Source of the DNA: Actinostola sp. cb2023
Taxonomy: Eukaryota > Cnidaria > Anthozoa > Actiniaria > Actinostolidae
Reading direction: 5' to 3'
Assembly (NCBI GenBank): GCA_033675265.1
Contig: JAUJYZ010000780.1
Coordinates: 1 to 64,000 of the forward strand
DNA: 64,000 bases
Each line of letters opens with the position of its first letter. The stretch's first letter is position 1. Shown here piece by piece: positions 36,461-47,212 of the stretch. The translations under genes were made by a program, and so were the position numbers. A model generated the notes under the pieces. That model was not told the DNA's origin. It ran no database searches and worked only from the letters and a program-made list of their open reading frames with translations.

Positions 36461-36745
36461 GTAAGGAAAGTCAATTTTAGAAGAGAATGCTTTGTAATGA
36501 ATTATCCATAGAAGATTGTTCCTCTTGTGATACATATATGGGTCAAGCTACTGATCATTAGAATAAGAATAATACATACATCTAGAGAGCACCATACAGG
36601 TCGCATGCAGCGCTCAATTGCTCATACAATGATAATCAGATACTGATAATCCCGGGTCGATATCTCACTATTGCGATGGTAAATAAGATTCGTGTTGTTT
36701 TATTAAGCTGAGCCTCGACTAACCAAATATATTAACGATGTGAAA

Positions 36746-36902
36746 CTGTGAGAGACTGGGTCTGAGGATGAGAGAGACTGGGTCCGAAAACGTGGTGACA
36801 ACGTTGTACGAGCGGCCATTAGTATAGGACAACAAGTATAGTGTTTCGTGATAGAAAATAAAGTGTATTCGTTTTGTTATCGGTTCTTGGATGTAGTTAA
36901 CA
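36746..36902 (+). repeat. 5' LTR of gypsy element
   Basis: 157 bases, TGTGAGAG...TTAACA, with two copies of a 22-base unit at the start and an AATAAA at 36857-36862. It is near-identical to the 3' LTR outside the repeat number. Confidence 0.9.
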
Positions 36903-36925
36903 ATTTGGCGACCCTGCCAGGACCC
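36903..36925 (+). other. Primer binding site of gypsy element
   Basis: TTTGGCGACCCTGCCAGGAC directly after the LTR. The TGGCGACC start is complementary to a tRNA 3' CCA end. The tRNA species was not identified. Confidence 0.55.
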
Positions 36926-36980
36926 TAATGTCGTAGTCAGAGAAGCAGAGGACCGATAAAAGTGGCGGAAAGAAGAAATT

Positions 36981-38340
36981 ATGGCGGACGAATTGGAAGT
37001 ACAATCGCTTATTTTTACAGCTAGTTTGGCCGGCATTGAACGAGTATGCAAGTTCTTCAAGGTCGAGTTCAATGGTCAGAAGACTCTCGTACTAGTAAAG
37101 GAGTTGTGTGGCTCATTGGAGAACGAGTTGTCGAAGCTAAAGGAAGCGGAAAAGTGTTCTTATCTCAAAGATGTCAAGGAATTGATCAGCGAGAAAATAG
37201 CGAAGGCAGCGACAGACGAACCAAAAGTTGAGAAGAAAGGGCATTTGGTCGGTGGTACAAGCAACGAGGGGTCAAAACAAGACTCTATTCGGGAGATTCT
37301 ATCATCTAGCGCGCTGAGAAGGCAGTTTAAAATAAGTGGTCAAGTGGGAGAGCCAGACCAGAAGGATAAAATTAGCTTCACATCGTTGGTTCGTCAAATT
37401 TTATCTGGTCAGAATCAAGGGTATAAAGAGAGTGAGATCGTGGATGGTGTGATCGTGCCATAAGTCCAGGTATGGTTCTTCGTAGTTATCTAGAAACATA
37501 TAAAGATTTATCTCTAGACCGCTTGAAGAAAATTCTTCGCAGCCACTATGGGGTCAAAAATACCACAGAATTATACCAAAGTTTAGCTGGTATATGTCAA
37601 GGTCCAAAAGAATCACCACAAGCTTTTCTTATGAATGCTTTGGACCTCAGACAGCAAATTATATTTGCATGTGGGGAGGGGCTAGAGGATGACTCACTAC
37701 AGTTTGACCCAGAACACATCCAACGCCTGTTTCTAAGATCTGTAGAAACAGGTTTACAGGATGAGAGTATCCGTGCCAAGATTCGCCCCTTTCTGAAAGA
37801 CCCTAAAGTTACAGATGAGCTGCTCATTCAACAAATGGGTGCCGCCATGTCAGCTGAAAATGAGAGAAGTAAGAAATTAAAATGCCAAAACAAGTCTAAG
37901 GCTAACCCAATATCTGTAACTGCAGTGTCTGATGATCCACCCAAGAACAGTACTAGTAAACATCAAAAGGAACAACCATCAGACATGATGGCTGCAATTA
38001 ATGCAATTAAAGCAGAAGTAGAATCCCTTAAGAATGGCCTTAAGAGTAACAAGAGTAACCCTAATAGTAATACCAGGGGACGGGATGGCAACTACCAACC
38101 CCAGAGGGATAGTGACTACAGACCCCAGAGGGATAGCAACTACCAACCCCAGAGGGATGGTGGCTACAGACCCCAGAGGGATGACAACTACAGGCCCCAA
38201 CAGAATGACAGCTACAGACCCCAGCGAAGGGCCCATGTGACCCACTTGCCAAGAGCAGGGAAATGATAAATGCCCTCACTGTTTTAAGTGTGGCAGCCCA
38301 TCCCACTTTGCAAGAGATTGTGATACGCCGTCAAATGGAC
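36981..38340 (+). pseudogene. Gag of gypsy element with CCHC knuckle
   Basis: Two reading-frame blocks, 36981-37463 and 37472-38266, are separated by a one-base frame change near 37450-37460. The first has a helical, Lys/Glu-rich N-terminal part. The second is a capsid-like region (SYLETYKDLSLDRLKKILR, Gln-rich) followed by a run of about nine-residue repeats rich in RPQRD (38085-38225). After another frame change near 38255, a zinc knuckle CFKCGSPSHFARDC is read (38288-38330). Gag would package the RNA. The breaks mean this copy cannot make it intact. Confidence 0.75.
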
Positions 38341-38391
38341 AACGGCTACCCCCGAGAGGCCGGAGGTAGCCGGGAAAATGCAGGAGTCTCA

Positions 38392-38560
38392 CGTTGCCCA
38401 GTGTAGCCACTGTAGAAAAGAAGAGGGAGTAGATCAACAGTTTATGAGATGTAAAAACAGTGCAAAAGTGTTATGTATTGTTCTGTTGATTGCCAAAAAG
38501 GACACTGGGTAGAGCATAAGATCTGGTGTCAAGCAATTGGAAGAATTTCAAAGGAACAAT
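38392..38560 (+). pseudogene. MYND-type zinc finger in gag/pol junction
   Basis: The reading CSHCRKEEGVDQQF-RCKNSAK is followed, after a small frame break near 38470, by YCSVDCQKGHWVEHKIWC. The spacing CxxC...C...YCSxxCQxxHWxxHxxxC is that of MYND fingers, which usually bind proline-rich protein ligands in chromatin and signalling factors. It lies between the CCHC knuckle and the protease, so it is probably part of the retrotransposon polyprotein. Confidence 0.7.
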
Positions 38561-38639
38561 CTTCAAGTACCCACAACTTTGTTGATCCAGCACATGTTAG
38601 TCATCTAACTCCAAATGAACGTAAGAAAATTACCGGGTT

Positions 38640-39158
38640 AGTGGGAAGTGTTTAGTCAAGTGTTTGTTCAACAATGTTCATCAAAATGCCTTATGGGACA
38701 CAGGTGCACAAGTGTCTGTGATTAGTGAAACCTTTCTAAGAGAGTACCTGAAAGGGGTGACAGTGCATCCGATATCTGAATTGATTGACCACGAACTGAA
38801 CTTAACTGCTGCAAATGGAACAAAGATTCCCTACTCGGGGTGGGTAGAGATTAATGTAAGGCTACTTGACCCTCCAGAACCAGGAAGCGCACAACAAGAT
38901 TTAACTGTCCCTTTCTTAGTAACAAATGAACAGTTACAATCCCCTATCATTGGATACAATGTCATAGAGGAGCTTCTAAAGGAGAACTTGAACCCCAAAC
39001 AAATGGAAGCGGTTTACGACAGCTTCCCAGGGAAAAGTGACAAGGATATTGATACTCTTGTGAATTTCATTCAGTGCGACGCATCAGGCTATTTAGTGTC
39101 AAGTAAAAACCGGAAAGAAAGCTGTTGTTATACCCAAGTTGAAAACTGTTTATGTTAA
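38640..39158 (+). pseudogene. Retropepsin-like protease of gypsy element
   Basis: The block 38664-39158 has LWDTGAQVSVIS, the DTG active site of retroviral-type aspartic proteases, then LTAANGTKIPYSGW and IIGYNVIEEL, the usual C-terminal part. The natural start lies upstream in a continuous polyprotein. The frame is lost near 39105, and reading continues in the next frame into reverse transcriptase. Confidence 0.8.
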
Positions 39159-41013
39159 TTGTTTTGTCAAAACTGGGCCTATTGACGATATAGCTCCAGT
39201 GATGTTTGAACCAATAGAACAGACAGAGTTGCCCGAAGGCATAGAATTACAAGATAGCCTGCTTTATGTCAAACAAGGAAATTCCTCGAAAGTCAAAATA
39301 CCAGTCCATAACATGTCTGGCCATGATATTGTACTTGGAAACCGAGCTAATTTAGGACACTTACAACTAGTTAAATCAGTCACGGCAATGGATGTCAAGC
39401 TGTGTGAAACCCAAGTAAGTCAGGTCTCACAATCGACTTCTGACAGTGAGAGGTCACCCGCACCGGCTGAGGAGGAAAGTGTAAAGGGTCCTGGCCCACT
39501 ACCACCTGTAGATCTCAGTAGTCTAAATAAGGAACAGTATAGTGTTGTAGCACAGATGTTGATGGAAGAACATGAATCATTCGCAACGAGTAACGAGGAC
39601 CTTGGTTGTATACCAGACCTAGAAATGCAGATAAATCTGACAGACCAGCAACCTGTCCAGAAACGCTACACATCTGTACCTCGACCACTATACCTAGAGG
39701 TAAAGCAGTACATTGAAGATTTGTTGAATCAAAACATCATCACTAAATCTCAGTCACCATATTCATCGCCAGTTGTGTGTGTACGTAAAAAGGACGGTTC
39801 ACTGCGGTTGTGTGTCGATTACAGGGAACTCAATCAGAAGTCATTAGCAGACCGACATCCTATCCCTCGTGTGCAAGAGTCATTGGATAGTTTAGGAGGA
39901 AACACGTGGTTTAGTGTACTTGATCAAGGAAGGGCTTACCACCAAGGTTTCATGCATGAGGACAGTAGAGCTTACACGGCATTTATAACACCGTGGGGGC
40001 TCTATGAATGGGTGCGCATTCCGTTCGGGCTAAAAAATGCACCTGCAAACTTCCAAAGGTTTATGAAAAGATGCCTGGATGGTCTGCGTGACCAAATTGC
40101 AATACCTTACCTTGACGACGTCATCGTCTTTAGCCAAACCTTCGAGGAACATGTGGAGAATCTTAGGACAGTGTTGCGCCGATTGCGTAAACACGGTGTG
40201 AAGTTGAAGCCAAAAAAGTGTGACATGTTTAAGCATGAAGTGAAATTATTGGGAAGGATAGTGTCTAAAGACGGATACCGTATGGATCCCAACAACGTGA
40301 AAGCAGTTGTCCAGCTGAAGGATTTACATCCTAAGAACGTTGGAGAAGTACGTCAGATAGCAGGTTTGCTTAGTTATTACCGACGGTACATCAAGGACTT
40401 TGCAAGACTCGCAAAACCTATATATGACTTAATCAGTGAAGACAAGGTTGGCAGCCAGAAAAAGAAAGTAGGACAACGGTCGTCAAAGGAACCGGTTTGC
40501 TGGACAAAGGAACACCAGACTGTTCTCCAGAACCTGATCGAGAAGATAACCAGTCCACCAGTCATGGCCTATCCTGACTTCACATTGCCATACATTCTAA
40601 CAACGGATGCCAGTAAGGATGGGCTAGGAGCGGTCTTATATCAGAGGCAGGATGGTGTCACGAGGGTTATTGCGTACTCGATCATTGACGAAACCTGAAA
40701 GGAACTATAACATGCATGCTGGTAAACTGGAGTTCCTGGCACTCAAATGGGCAGTGACTGAACAGTTTCGAGATTATCTCTACCACTCACCAGGATTCAC
40801 AGTGTATACGGACAATAATCCCTTAACATACATTCTAACTACTGCTAAAGTCAATGCAACCTCTCTCCGTTGGGTGAATGAATTAGCAGACTTTCACTTC
40901 AACATTAAATACCGCCCAGGAAGATCAAACGCAGATGCTGACACACTGTCTAGGATAACTTTGGACATCAATGGATACATGGACAACTGTACCGAAACTA
41001 TAAATGGAGAACA
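39108..41013 (+). pseudogene. Reverse transcriptase-RNase H of gypsy element
   Basis: The frame to 40698 has [38 protein letters not shown] and the catalytic YLDDVIVF (first aspartate in the [11 protein letters not shown] context), then [13 protein letters not shown] and the RNase H start [15 protein letters not shown] one-base shift near 40675 moves RNase H to the next frame ([52 protein letters not shown]), ending at a MITE at 41014. It would copy the element RNA into DNA. In the RxYHQ stretch an Arg replaces the usual Ser/Gly-type residue. Confidence 0.85.
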
Positions 41014-41920
41014 TTACCAGAAATTACGGACATTTTACTGCCGCGATATTATGACCAGCGGTCTACTGGCAGTCCGAAATTCTCCTCGAATTTATATCAA
41101 AATAAATCAATTTATCAAAACCAAACTACTTTAAGTTTGTTTAGAAATATACCAAGCGTTTGTGTTGTGGTTGATATATTTAATATTGAAGAGCTTGCTT
41201 ACGCTCGGCACAGAGTACGAACGACTCACTCTTGGCACATTTTAAAAAGAACACAGGAAACCCAATCCATGAACTATGAGTTTGAATTTCCCGCTTTTAG
41301 GAGCCTTCACCTTCTTTGAACAGCAGTATGACACATAAACTACCAGGCTACTAAGTTCTTGTAAAATGGCCGAATCAAACCGCGAAAATTGCTATATTTT
41401 GGGTGATTTTTTGGTGATTTCAGGACATTCAACAGCTCAGATGTTTGCTCAAGGCCTCCGAGAAATAGTGCTTTTTCACTTGTGGTTTGCGGCCTTTTAT
41501 GTCATCGAAATCATATCATTTTGACGGATTTAGACTTACTGTGAGTTGAGGCAATGTTTGAGATGTCGGCACCGATGGATCCATGCAATCATCGAAAGTT
41601 TAAAGCTCGGAAAGTAATGCAGGTAAAACTTTTTTGCTCGAATTAAGGGGCATGTATTGTCAATATTCGTTGTTGTTTTGGATCCATTTTGCGGCCAGTA
41701 GAATGAATTAAACGATGCAAAAATGTTCACAGAATATGTTATAAAGACTATATTTTACATCTGGAGGTCGGCACCTAAAATTCAAAGCTGTATAAATGTC
41801 AAAATTTCAAATTATGTTTGAAGTCCCATACATTTCTTTGTGTTGTTGAGCGGCCATTTTGAAATGTCGATCGTACTGAAAACTAATACCGTGACGTCAG
41901 ATGTCCGTAATTTCTGGTAA
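41014..41920. mobile_element. MITE inside pol, 907 bp, 20-bp TIRs
   Basis: The ends are perfect inverted copies: TTACCAGAAATTACGGACAT at 41014-41033 and its complement at 41901-41920. Pol sequence resumes on both sides (RNase H left, linker to integrase right). A TA target duplication (Tc1/mariner style) is possible because TA lies just inside both ends. No transposase is seen, and short ORFs here are unrelated to pol. Confidence 0.75.
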
Positions 41921-43685
41921 TGGCATTTAGTACAGTAACGAACGCGACTCGCGAGGCAAACAACCCATCAACAGCCTGGTTGTCGTCACTTACAGCTGTC
42001 CCATGCCTGAATGAGGAAGAGTACCCAGATGTAGACCGTCAAGTAATATCAACGACAGAGTTGGCCCTAGCTCAACAACATGATCCAGTGATCAGCAGAA
42101 TCCTTCACGTACTTCAAAGGGAATGGGAAACGACCTAGTTACGCTCAAAGGAAAGAAGAGGCAGCACCAGTGAAGCAAATGTTACACGAGTGGGACAAAC
42201 TTCATGTCGAAAGAGATGGTATTAAACCGCAAATCTGGCCTCAAGGATCAAACAGTACTACCAAAGAAGTTTCGAAAAGCTGTTTACACTCAGCTGCACG
42301 ATGACATGGGTCACCTTGGTGCTGAAAGGACAATCGACCTAGCCAGAGAAAGATTCTATTGGCCATTTATGCAGTCAGATATCACCCACTATGTAACTAA
42401 AGTATGCAGATGCTTAAAACAGAGGAAGCCAACGACACACACAAGAGCTCCACTACGTCCCATACACACGACTGCACCCTTTGAACTGGTGTCCTTGGAC
42501 TATCTACACCTGGATAAAAGTGTTGGTGGGTATCAATATGTTCTAGTTATTATTGATCATTTCACCCGATTCGCCCAAGTTTATCCAACTAAAGATAAGA
42601 CAGCAAAGACCACTGCAAATAAACTGTTCAATGATTACATCCTAAGGTTTGGATTCCCACAGGCAATTCACCACGACCAGGGTGGAGAATTCGAAAATCA
42701 ACTGTTCAATCACCTGGAAAAGCTGAGCGGGATAAAACACTCAAGAACAACCCCATATCACCCACAGGGGAACGGCCAAGTAGAAAGATTTAATAGAACA
42801 CTGCTAGCAATGCTGCGTTCCCTACCAGAAACACAAAAATCCCGTTGGCCTGAACATTTAAACAAAGTGGTGCATGCCTATAATTGCACGCGTCATGATT
42901 CTACTGGATTTTCTCCATTTCTCCTGTTATATGGAAGAACACCAAGATTGCCAATCGACATAATGTTCGGGTTGAAGCCACCTCAAGGCTACTGCAACTA
43001 CCCAGCATATGTGAAACAGTGGCGAGAGGCCATGCGAGCTGCTTACGATTTAGCCAATACACAAGCTAGCAAAAGTGCAATGATTGGAAAGCAGCAGTAC
43101 GACAAGAAGGTGAGACACACTGCCTTGCAGGAAGGTGACCGCGTACTGGTGCGAAATCTTAGTGAACGAGGAGGTACAGGAAAGTTGCGCTCTTATTGGG
43201 AAGACTTCATCCACATCATCAAGAGCCAGAGAGGAGACCTACCTGTCTATGAAGTCATACGAGAGGATGGTAAAGGAAGGACCAGAGTACTACACAGGAA
43301 TCTTCTTTTACCTTGCTCCTACTTGCCAGTGGGAGACGAGAGCGTCCAAAGAACGAACAACAAGCAGAATGACCGGAGCATACGCAACCGCCGACAAACA
43401 GGAAGGCAAAAGCCCAAGACTCTTCCTCTGGGAAGAGGGCAGAACTCTAGGCGTCTAGATTCAGATTCAGAAGAGGAACTTACAGGATTCGCACCCCGGG
43501 ACCTCAGTGGGCTGCAATGGACAAGTCAGCAGGAGACAAGTCAAACGACACCACCATCAGAACCTGACGACCCACCGCTTGCAACAGTTGATTCAGAGGT
43601 GCAGTCAGATGTAAGCGACGTTCAAGACAGCACAGATGATGAAGTCCCACCAAGACGGTCAGGACGAACAAGGCAACCCAGACAA
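41921..43685 (+). pseudogene. Integrase of gypsy element
   Basis: A linker block (41921-42138) ends at TAG; after a frame change the integrase runs 42204-43685. The zinc region reads QLHDDMGHLG...VCRCLKQRKP (HHCC type, last pair CxC). The catalytic acids are in SLDYLHLD, HHDQGGEFEN and HPQGNGQVERF (D, D, E), followed by YNCTRHDSTGFSPFLLLYGR and a GPY/F-like basic C-terminal region. It would insert the element DNA. The C-terminal charged tail (about 43330-43685) ends where a MITE interrupts the frame. Confidence 0.85.
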
Positions 43686-44370
43686 CTCAGGTATATTAAG
43701 GCTTGGCTTTTTAGAGCAACACGTAAAATCACATTTTTTACAATATTTCTATTCATATATAACACATGATTATGGTGTTTGGTCATTAGGAGGCATTTAG
43801 GTTTTGTAATATTTTAAGTGCAATTATGTTAATTTCCAGGGGTCACGTGACCTTAAAATGAGAAAAAGAGAAAATTGAAAATGGGGAGTACAGAGACCTT
43901 TCTAAGAATAATAAAATAGGTGTTATTTGATGATGTTTGAAGAGGTCTTCCTAAGTTAGCCTTTGATGGTTGTCTCCAGCTAAACGGTACAAAGAAAAAT
44001 GAGAATATTTAATTTTCAGCTTGGTCACGTGACCTGTTTTGTCAATTATCTCCATAACTAACAATGATGGACAACGAGAAAAGGCTATTTTGGAAAGACC
44101 TTTACAATTGTCCATATTTAATATATATTTTATTATTCTAACAATAGTCTCTGTACACCCCATTTTTTGTTGAATCTTTCGTACATTTGTGACCACGTGG
44201 TTTTTCACGTGATACTGCATGCCCAGTAGTTACCATACAATATTATTTGATTCATCGAACTACAGCTACTAGCCGAGTTTCAGCTTGGTAGGTTTAATTC
44301 CTGACTCAATAATTCAAAAATTGTGATTTTATGCTAATTAGCCTCTGAGCCAAGCCTTAATACACCTGAG
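43686..44370. mobile_element. MITE in the pol C-terminal tail, 685 bp
   Basis: Inverted ends CTCAGGTATATTAAGGCTTG (43686) and the near-complement CAAGCCTTAATACACCTGAG (ending 44370). The flanks share AA, a possible 2-base duplication. With one AA removed, the integrase frame continues into the tail at 44371, which supports the borders. No coding sequence inside. Confidence 0.7.
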
Positions 44371-44762
44371 AAATATTCACGTATGAAAATCTTGGGGACC
44401 CCACACAAGTCAGCTACCAAGCCAACTCCATTGAGACACAGACAGGACGAGTTACTGGTCAGCCAGGTAGTCCTTATCAAGGTACTCCAATGTTTGGACC
44501 ATTCGCAGCAACACAGGGTTGCGGGTATCCAACCGCAGCAACACAGAGTTACGGGTATCCACCCACAACAACACAAAGTTACGGGTATCCAACCGCAGCA
44601 ACACAGAGTTACGGGTATCCACCCACAACAACACAGAGTTACGGGTATCCACCCACAACAACACAGAGTTACGGGTATCCACCGTGGTACTTCCACATAC
44701 CACAACCAGTTAGTTTTAATGGTTCGAGTTGCAACCTTTGTTGTCTTACACCATTGGGTTGA
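44371..44762 (+). pseudogene. Tandem-repeat C-terminal tail of gypsy pol
   Basis: It continues the integrase frame after the MITE. It starts with a YENLGDP-type stretch, commonly found near the end of gypsy polyproteins, then a Gln/Ser/Gly/Pro-rich part. Six or seven 10-residue repeats of the type TQSYGYPPTT follow, encoded by a 30-base tandem repeat (44505-44680). The stop is at 44760-44762. Both strands and all frames stay open over the repeats, so other translations here are shadows. Function of the tail is unknown. Confidence 0.55.
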
Positions 44763-45129
44763 TATGACTTAGTCGGAATTATATTTGTACAGTTAAGAAC
44801 ATGACACCCGTAAAGCAAAATTGACAATGGTTAAATTCTATGGAAACTTGTACAAACAAGAATAAACAAGGAACAATAAATATGTTTTCACATAACTAAG
44901 TACGGATTTATAAATCACGTGTTTGATAAAGAAACAAGGGATATTCTGAAGTAGACGAACCGCGACGAGTACCGGTAAAGCAAGATGAACATTGTAGTGA
45001 ATCCTGAACTGATGAGCCAGAAAAGGAGAACTGTTATTTTATTACTGACTGTAAAGTAGTAGCAAAAGCAACACAATGTAACAGAAGTCAGAATATGTAG
45101 TTTCTTAGTATTGTTGTGGACAACAATTT
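44763..45129 (+). other. 3' untranslated part of gypsy element
   Basis: AT-rich sequence between the pol stop and the polypurine tract; no ORF or env-like region is seen. Confidence 0.55.
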
Positions 45130-45141
45130 AAAAGAAGGGGT
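45130..45141 (+). other. Polypurine tract of gypsy element
   Basis: AAAAGAAGGGG just upstream of the 3' LTR start at 45145, the expected primer for plus-strand DNA synthesis. Confidence 0.7.
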
Positions 45142-45144
45142 GTA

Positions 45145-45388
45145 TGTGAGAGACTGGGTCTGAGGATGAGAGAGACTGGGTCTGAGGATGAGAGAGACTG
45201 GGTCTGAGGATGAGAGAGACTGGGTCTGAGGATGTGAGAGACTGGGTCTGAGGATGAGAGAGACTGGGTCCGAAAACGTGGTGACAACGTTGTACGAGCG
45301 GCCATTAGTATAGGACAACAAGTATAGTGTTTCGTGATAGAAAATAAAGTGTATTCGTTTTGTTATCGGTTCTTGGATGTAGTTAACA
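45145..45388 (+). repeat. 3' LTR of gypsy element with expanded repeat
   Basis: 244 bases. It starts with six 22-base units (GAGAGACTGGGTCTGAGGA core), against two in the 5' LTR. The remaining 134 bases match the 5' LTR with one single-base length difference. Confidence 0.9.
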
Positions 45389-45735
45389 AAACCTCCGAAT
45401 GTAAATTAGTCATCTTCGCAGCTGTATCCTTTGTCGTTTAGCGTTGCGTGAAACAAAGGTAACGACTGTGAAGGAGACTATAAGTATATTTTCTAAAAGA
45501 GGTCATCGCATATCAGATACCATGCATGACGGACTTAGTCTCCCTCGCAGCCGTGTTTAGAAACCTCCGAATGTAAATTAGTCAACGTCGCAGCTGTATC
45601 CTTTGTCGTCTAGCGTTGCGTGAAACAAAGGTAACGACTGTGAAGGAGACTAAGTATATTTTCTATTAAAAAGAGGTCATCGCAGATCAGATACCATGCA
45701 TGACGAACTTAATCTCCCTCGCAGCGGCGTTTATT
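45389..45735 (+). repeat. 172-bp tandem duplication
   Basis: Two copies start at 45389 and 45561 with AAACCTCCGAATGTAAATTA, each containing GTGAAACAAAGGTAACGACTG and ending near CTCCCTCGCAGC. Single related copies lie at 11955-12060 (unit A) and 60865-60885 (unit D, start only). Confidence 0.75.
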
Positions 45736-46194
45736 GTCGTCACGCAACGCCCTCTCCTCTCCCACACACGGCTGCTTACCCAAGCACATATCCACAAGAC
45801 TTTGAACAACCTTAGGCCCCGTTTAAACGGAACCGCGGACGACTTATTAACCGTTCAAATAGTTGACCAGTACACACCGTTTACACGGAACCGTCTTATT
45901 AATTGTATAAGCTTTTGTGTAGAATTGTTTTTACATCCTCATTAAATAAATAGTTATTATTAATTACAAAGACCAGAAATTCAGGTTCTTCAGTAAAACC
46001 GAAAATCGCAAAACAAGGTCCATGTCGATACCTTACCGATGCATCCTCGTTGCCAGTATTCCCTCATCTGTACTGGATCGAGTCGGCAATACTGGAGATT
46101 GTCATTTGATCTCGGCCACCAGTTATAAAACAGGACCAGGATGAGTTGAGTTGTCATATCATATCATATATCATAATTCAAAAATGACAACAAT
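45736..46194. other. Unit C intron, MITE fragment only
   Basis: No gene recognised. 45813-45895 has GGCCCCGTTTAAACGGAACC and CCGTTTACACGGAACCG words typical of a DNA-transposon end. The rest is unassigned. Confidence 0.4.
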
Positions 46195-46530
46195 TGTAAC
46201 CCATTAGAGCGGGTTAAATCAACCCGCTACAGCGGCTTGAGAAACCTAAAAATCTCTAGTATTATAATAGGCGATGAACCCGCTACAGCCGAACCCGCTA
46301 CAACCGGTCCATCATATGATCAACCCGCTCGAACGGCTTGGAAACCTAAAATCTCTAGCAAAATACTAGGCGATGAACCAGCTAGAACGGGTTGACCAAC
46401 CCGCTACAGTCGAACCCGTTACAATTATAATTATAATAATTATTATTTATTATTATTATACAACCGGTTCATCATCAACCCACTAGAACGGCTTGAGAAA
46501 CCTAACTTCTCTAGCATTATACTAGGCGAT
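46195..46530 (+). repeat. About 125-bp tandem repeat, three copies
   Basis: Copies share AACCCGCTACAGCGGCTTGAG, AACCTAAAATCTCTAGCA and ACTAGGCGATGA words and end at the start of the CTCAC satellite. A short ATT microsatellite interrupts the third copy at 46420-46460. Confidence 0.75.
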
Positions 46531-47195
46531 GACTCACCTCACCTCACCTCACCTCACCTCACCTCACCTCACCTCACCTCACCTCACCTCACCTCACCTC
46601 ACCTCACCTCACCTCACCTCACCTCACCTCACCTCACCTCACCTCACCTCACCTCACCTCACCTCACCTCACCTCACCTCACCTCACCTCACCTCACCTC
46701 ACCTCACCTCACCTCACCTCACCTCACCTCACCTCACCTCACCTCACCTCACCTCACCTCACCTCACCTCACCTCACCTCACCTCACCTCACCTCACCTC
46801 ACCTCACCTCACCTCACCTCACCTCACCTCACCTCACCTCACCTCACCTCACCTCACCTCACCTCACCTCACCTCACCTCACCTCACCTCACCTCACCTC
46901 ACCTCACCTCACCTCACCTCACCTCACCTCACCTCACCTCACCTCACCTCACCTCACCTCACCTCACCTCACCTCACCTCACCTCACCTCACCTCACCTC
47001 ACCTCACCTCACCTCACCTCACCTCACCTCACCTCACCTCACCTCACCTCACCTCACCTCACCTCACCTCATCTCACCTCACCTCACCTCACCTCACCTC
47101 ACCTCACCTCACCTCACCTCACCTCACCTCACCTCACCTCACCTCACCTCACCTCACCTCACCTAACCATCCTCACCTCACCTCACCTCACCTCG
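46531..47195 (+). repeat. (CTCAC)n pentanucleotide satellite, about 665 bp
   Basis: More than 130 nearly perfect CTCAC units, with one variant (CTCAT) at about 47071 and slight decay at the right end. The Thr-Ser-Pro-His-Leu translation is an artefact. It directly abuts the truncated ligase copy C. Confidence 0.95.
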
Positions 47196-47212
47196 CCTAG
47201 GGTTAGAAATAG

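Larger units (their letters stand above)
36746..45388 (+). mobile_element. Ty3/gypsy LTR retrotransposon, 8.6 kb, degraded
   Basis: Two LTRs (36746-36902 and 45145-45388) begin TGTGAGAG and end GTTAACA. They are flanked by the 4-base duplication AAAC (36742-36745 and 45389-45392). Unit D at 60855-60880 (GATGTGAAACCTCCGAATG) is the empty site. Internal order is PBS, gag with CCHC and MYND fingers, protease, reverse transcriptase, RNase H, integrase, a repeat-bearing tail and PPT. RT before integrase marks it as Ty3/gypsy; no env is seen. Several frameshifts and two MITE insertions (41014-41920, 43686-44370) make this copy non-functional. Confidence 0.9.

Noticed and set aside
44334..44705. Cys/Trp-rich minus-strand repeat protein
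   Set aside because: Antisense of the 30-bp repeat in the pol tail; all frames are open there because the unit length is a multiple of three.
46529..47200. Long Thr-Ser-Pro-His-Leu open frame
   Set aside because: Direct translation of the CTCAC satellite; no start context, no non-repeat sequence, pure composition artefact.
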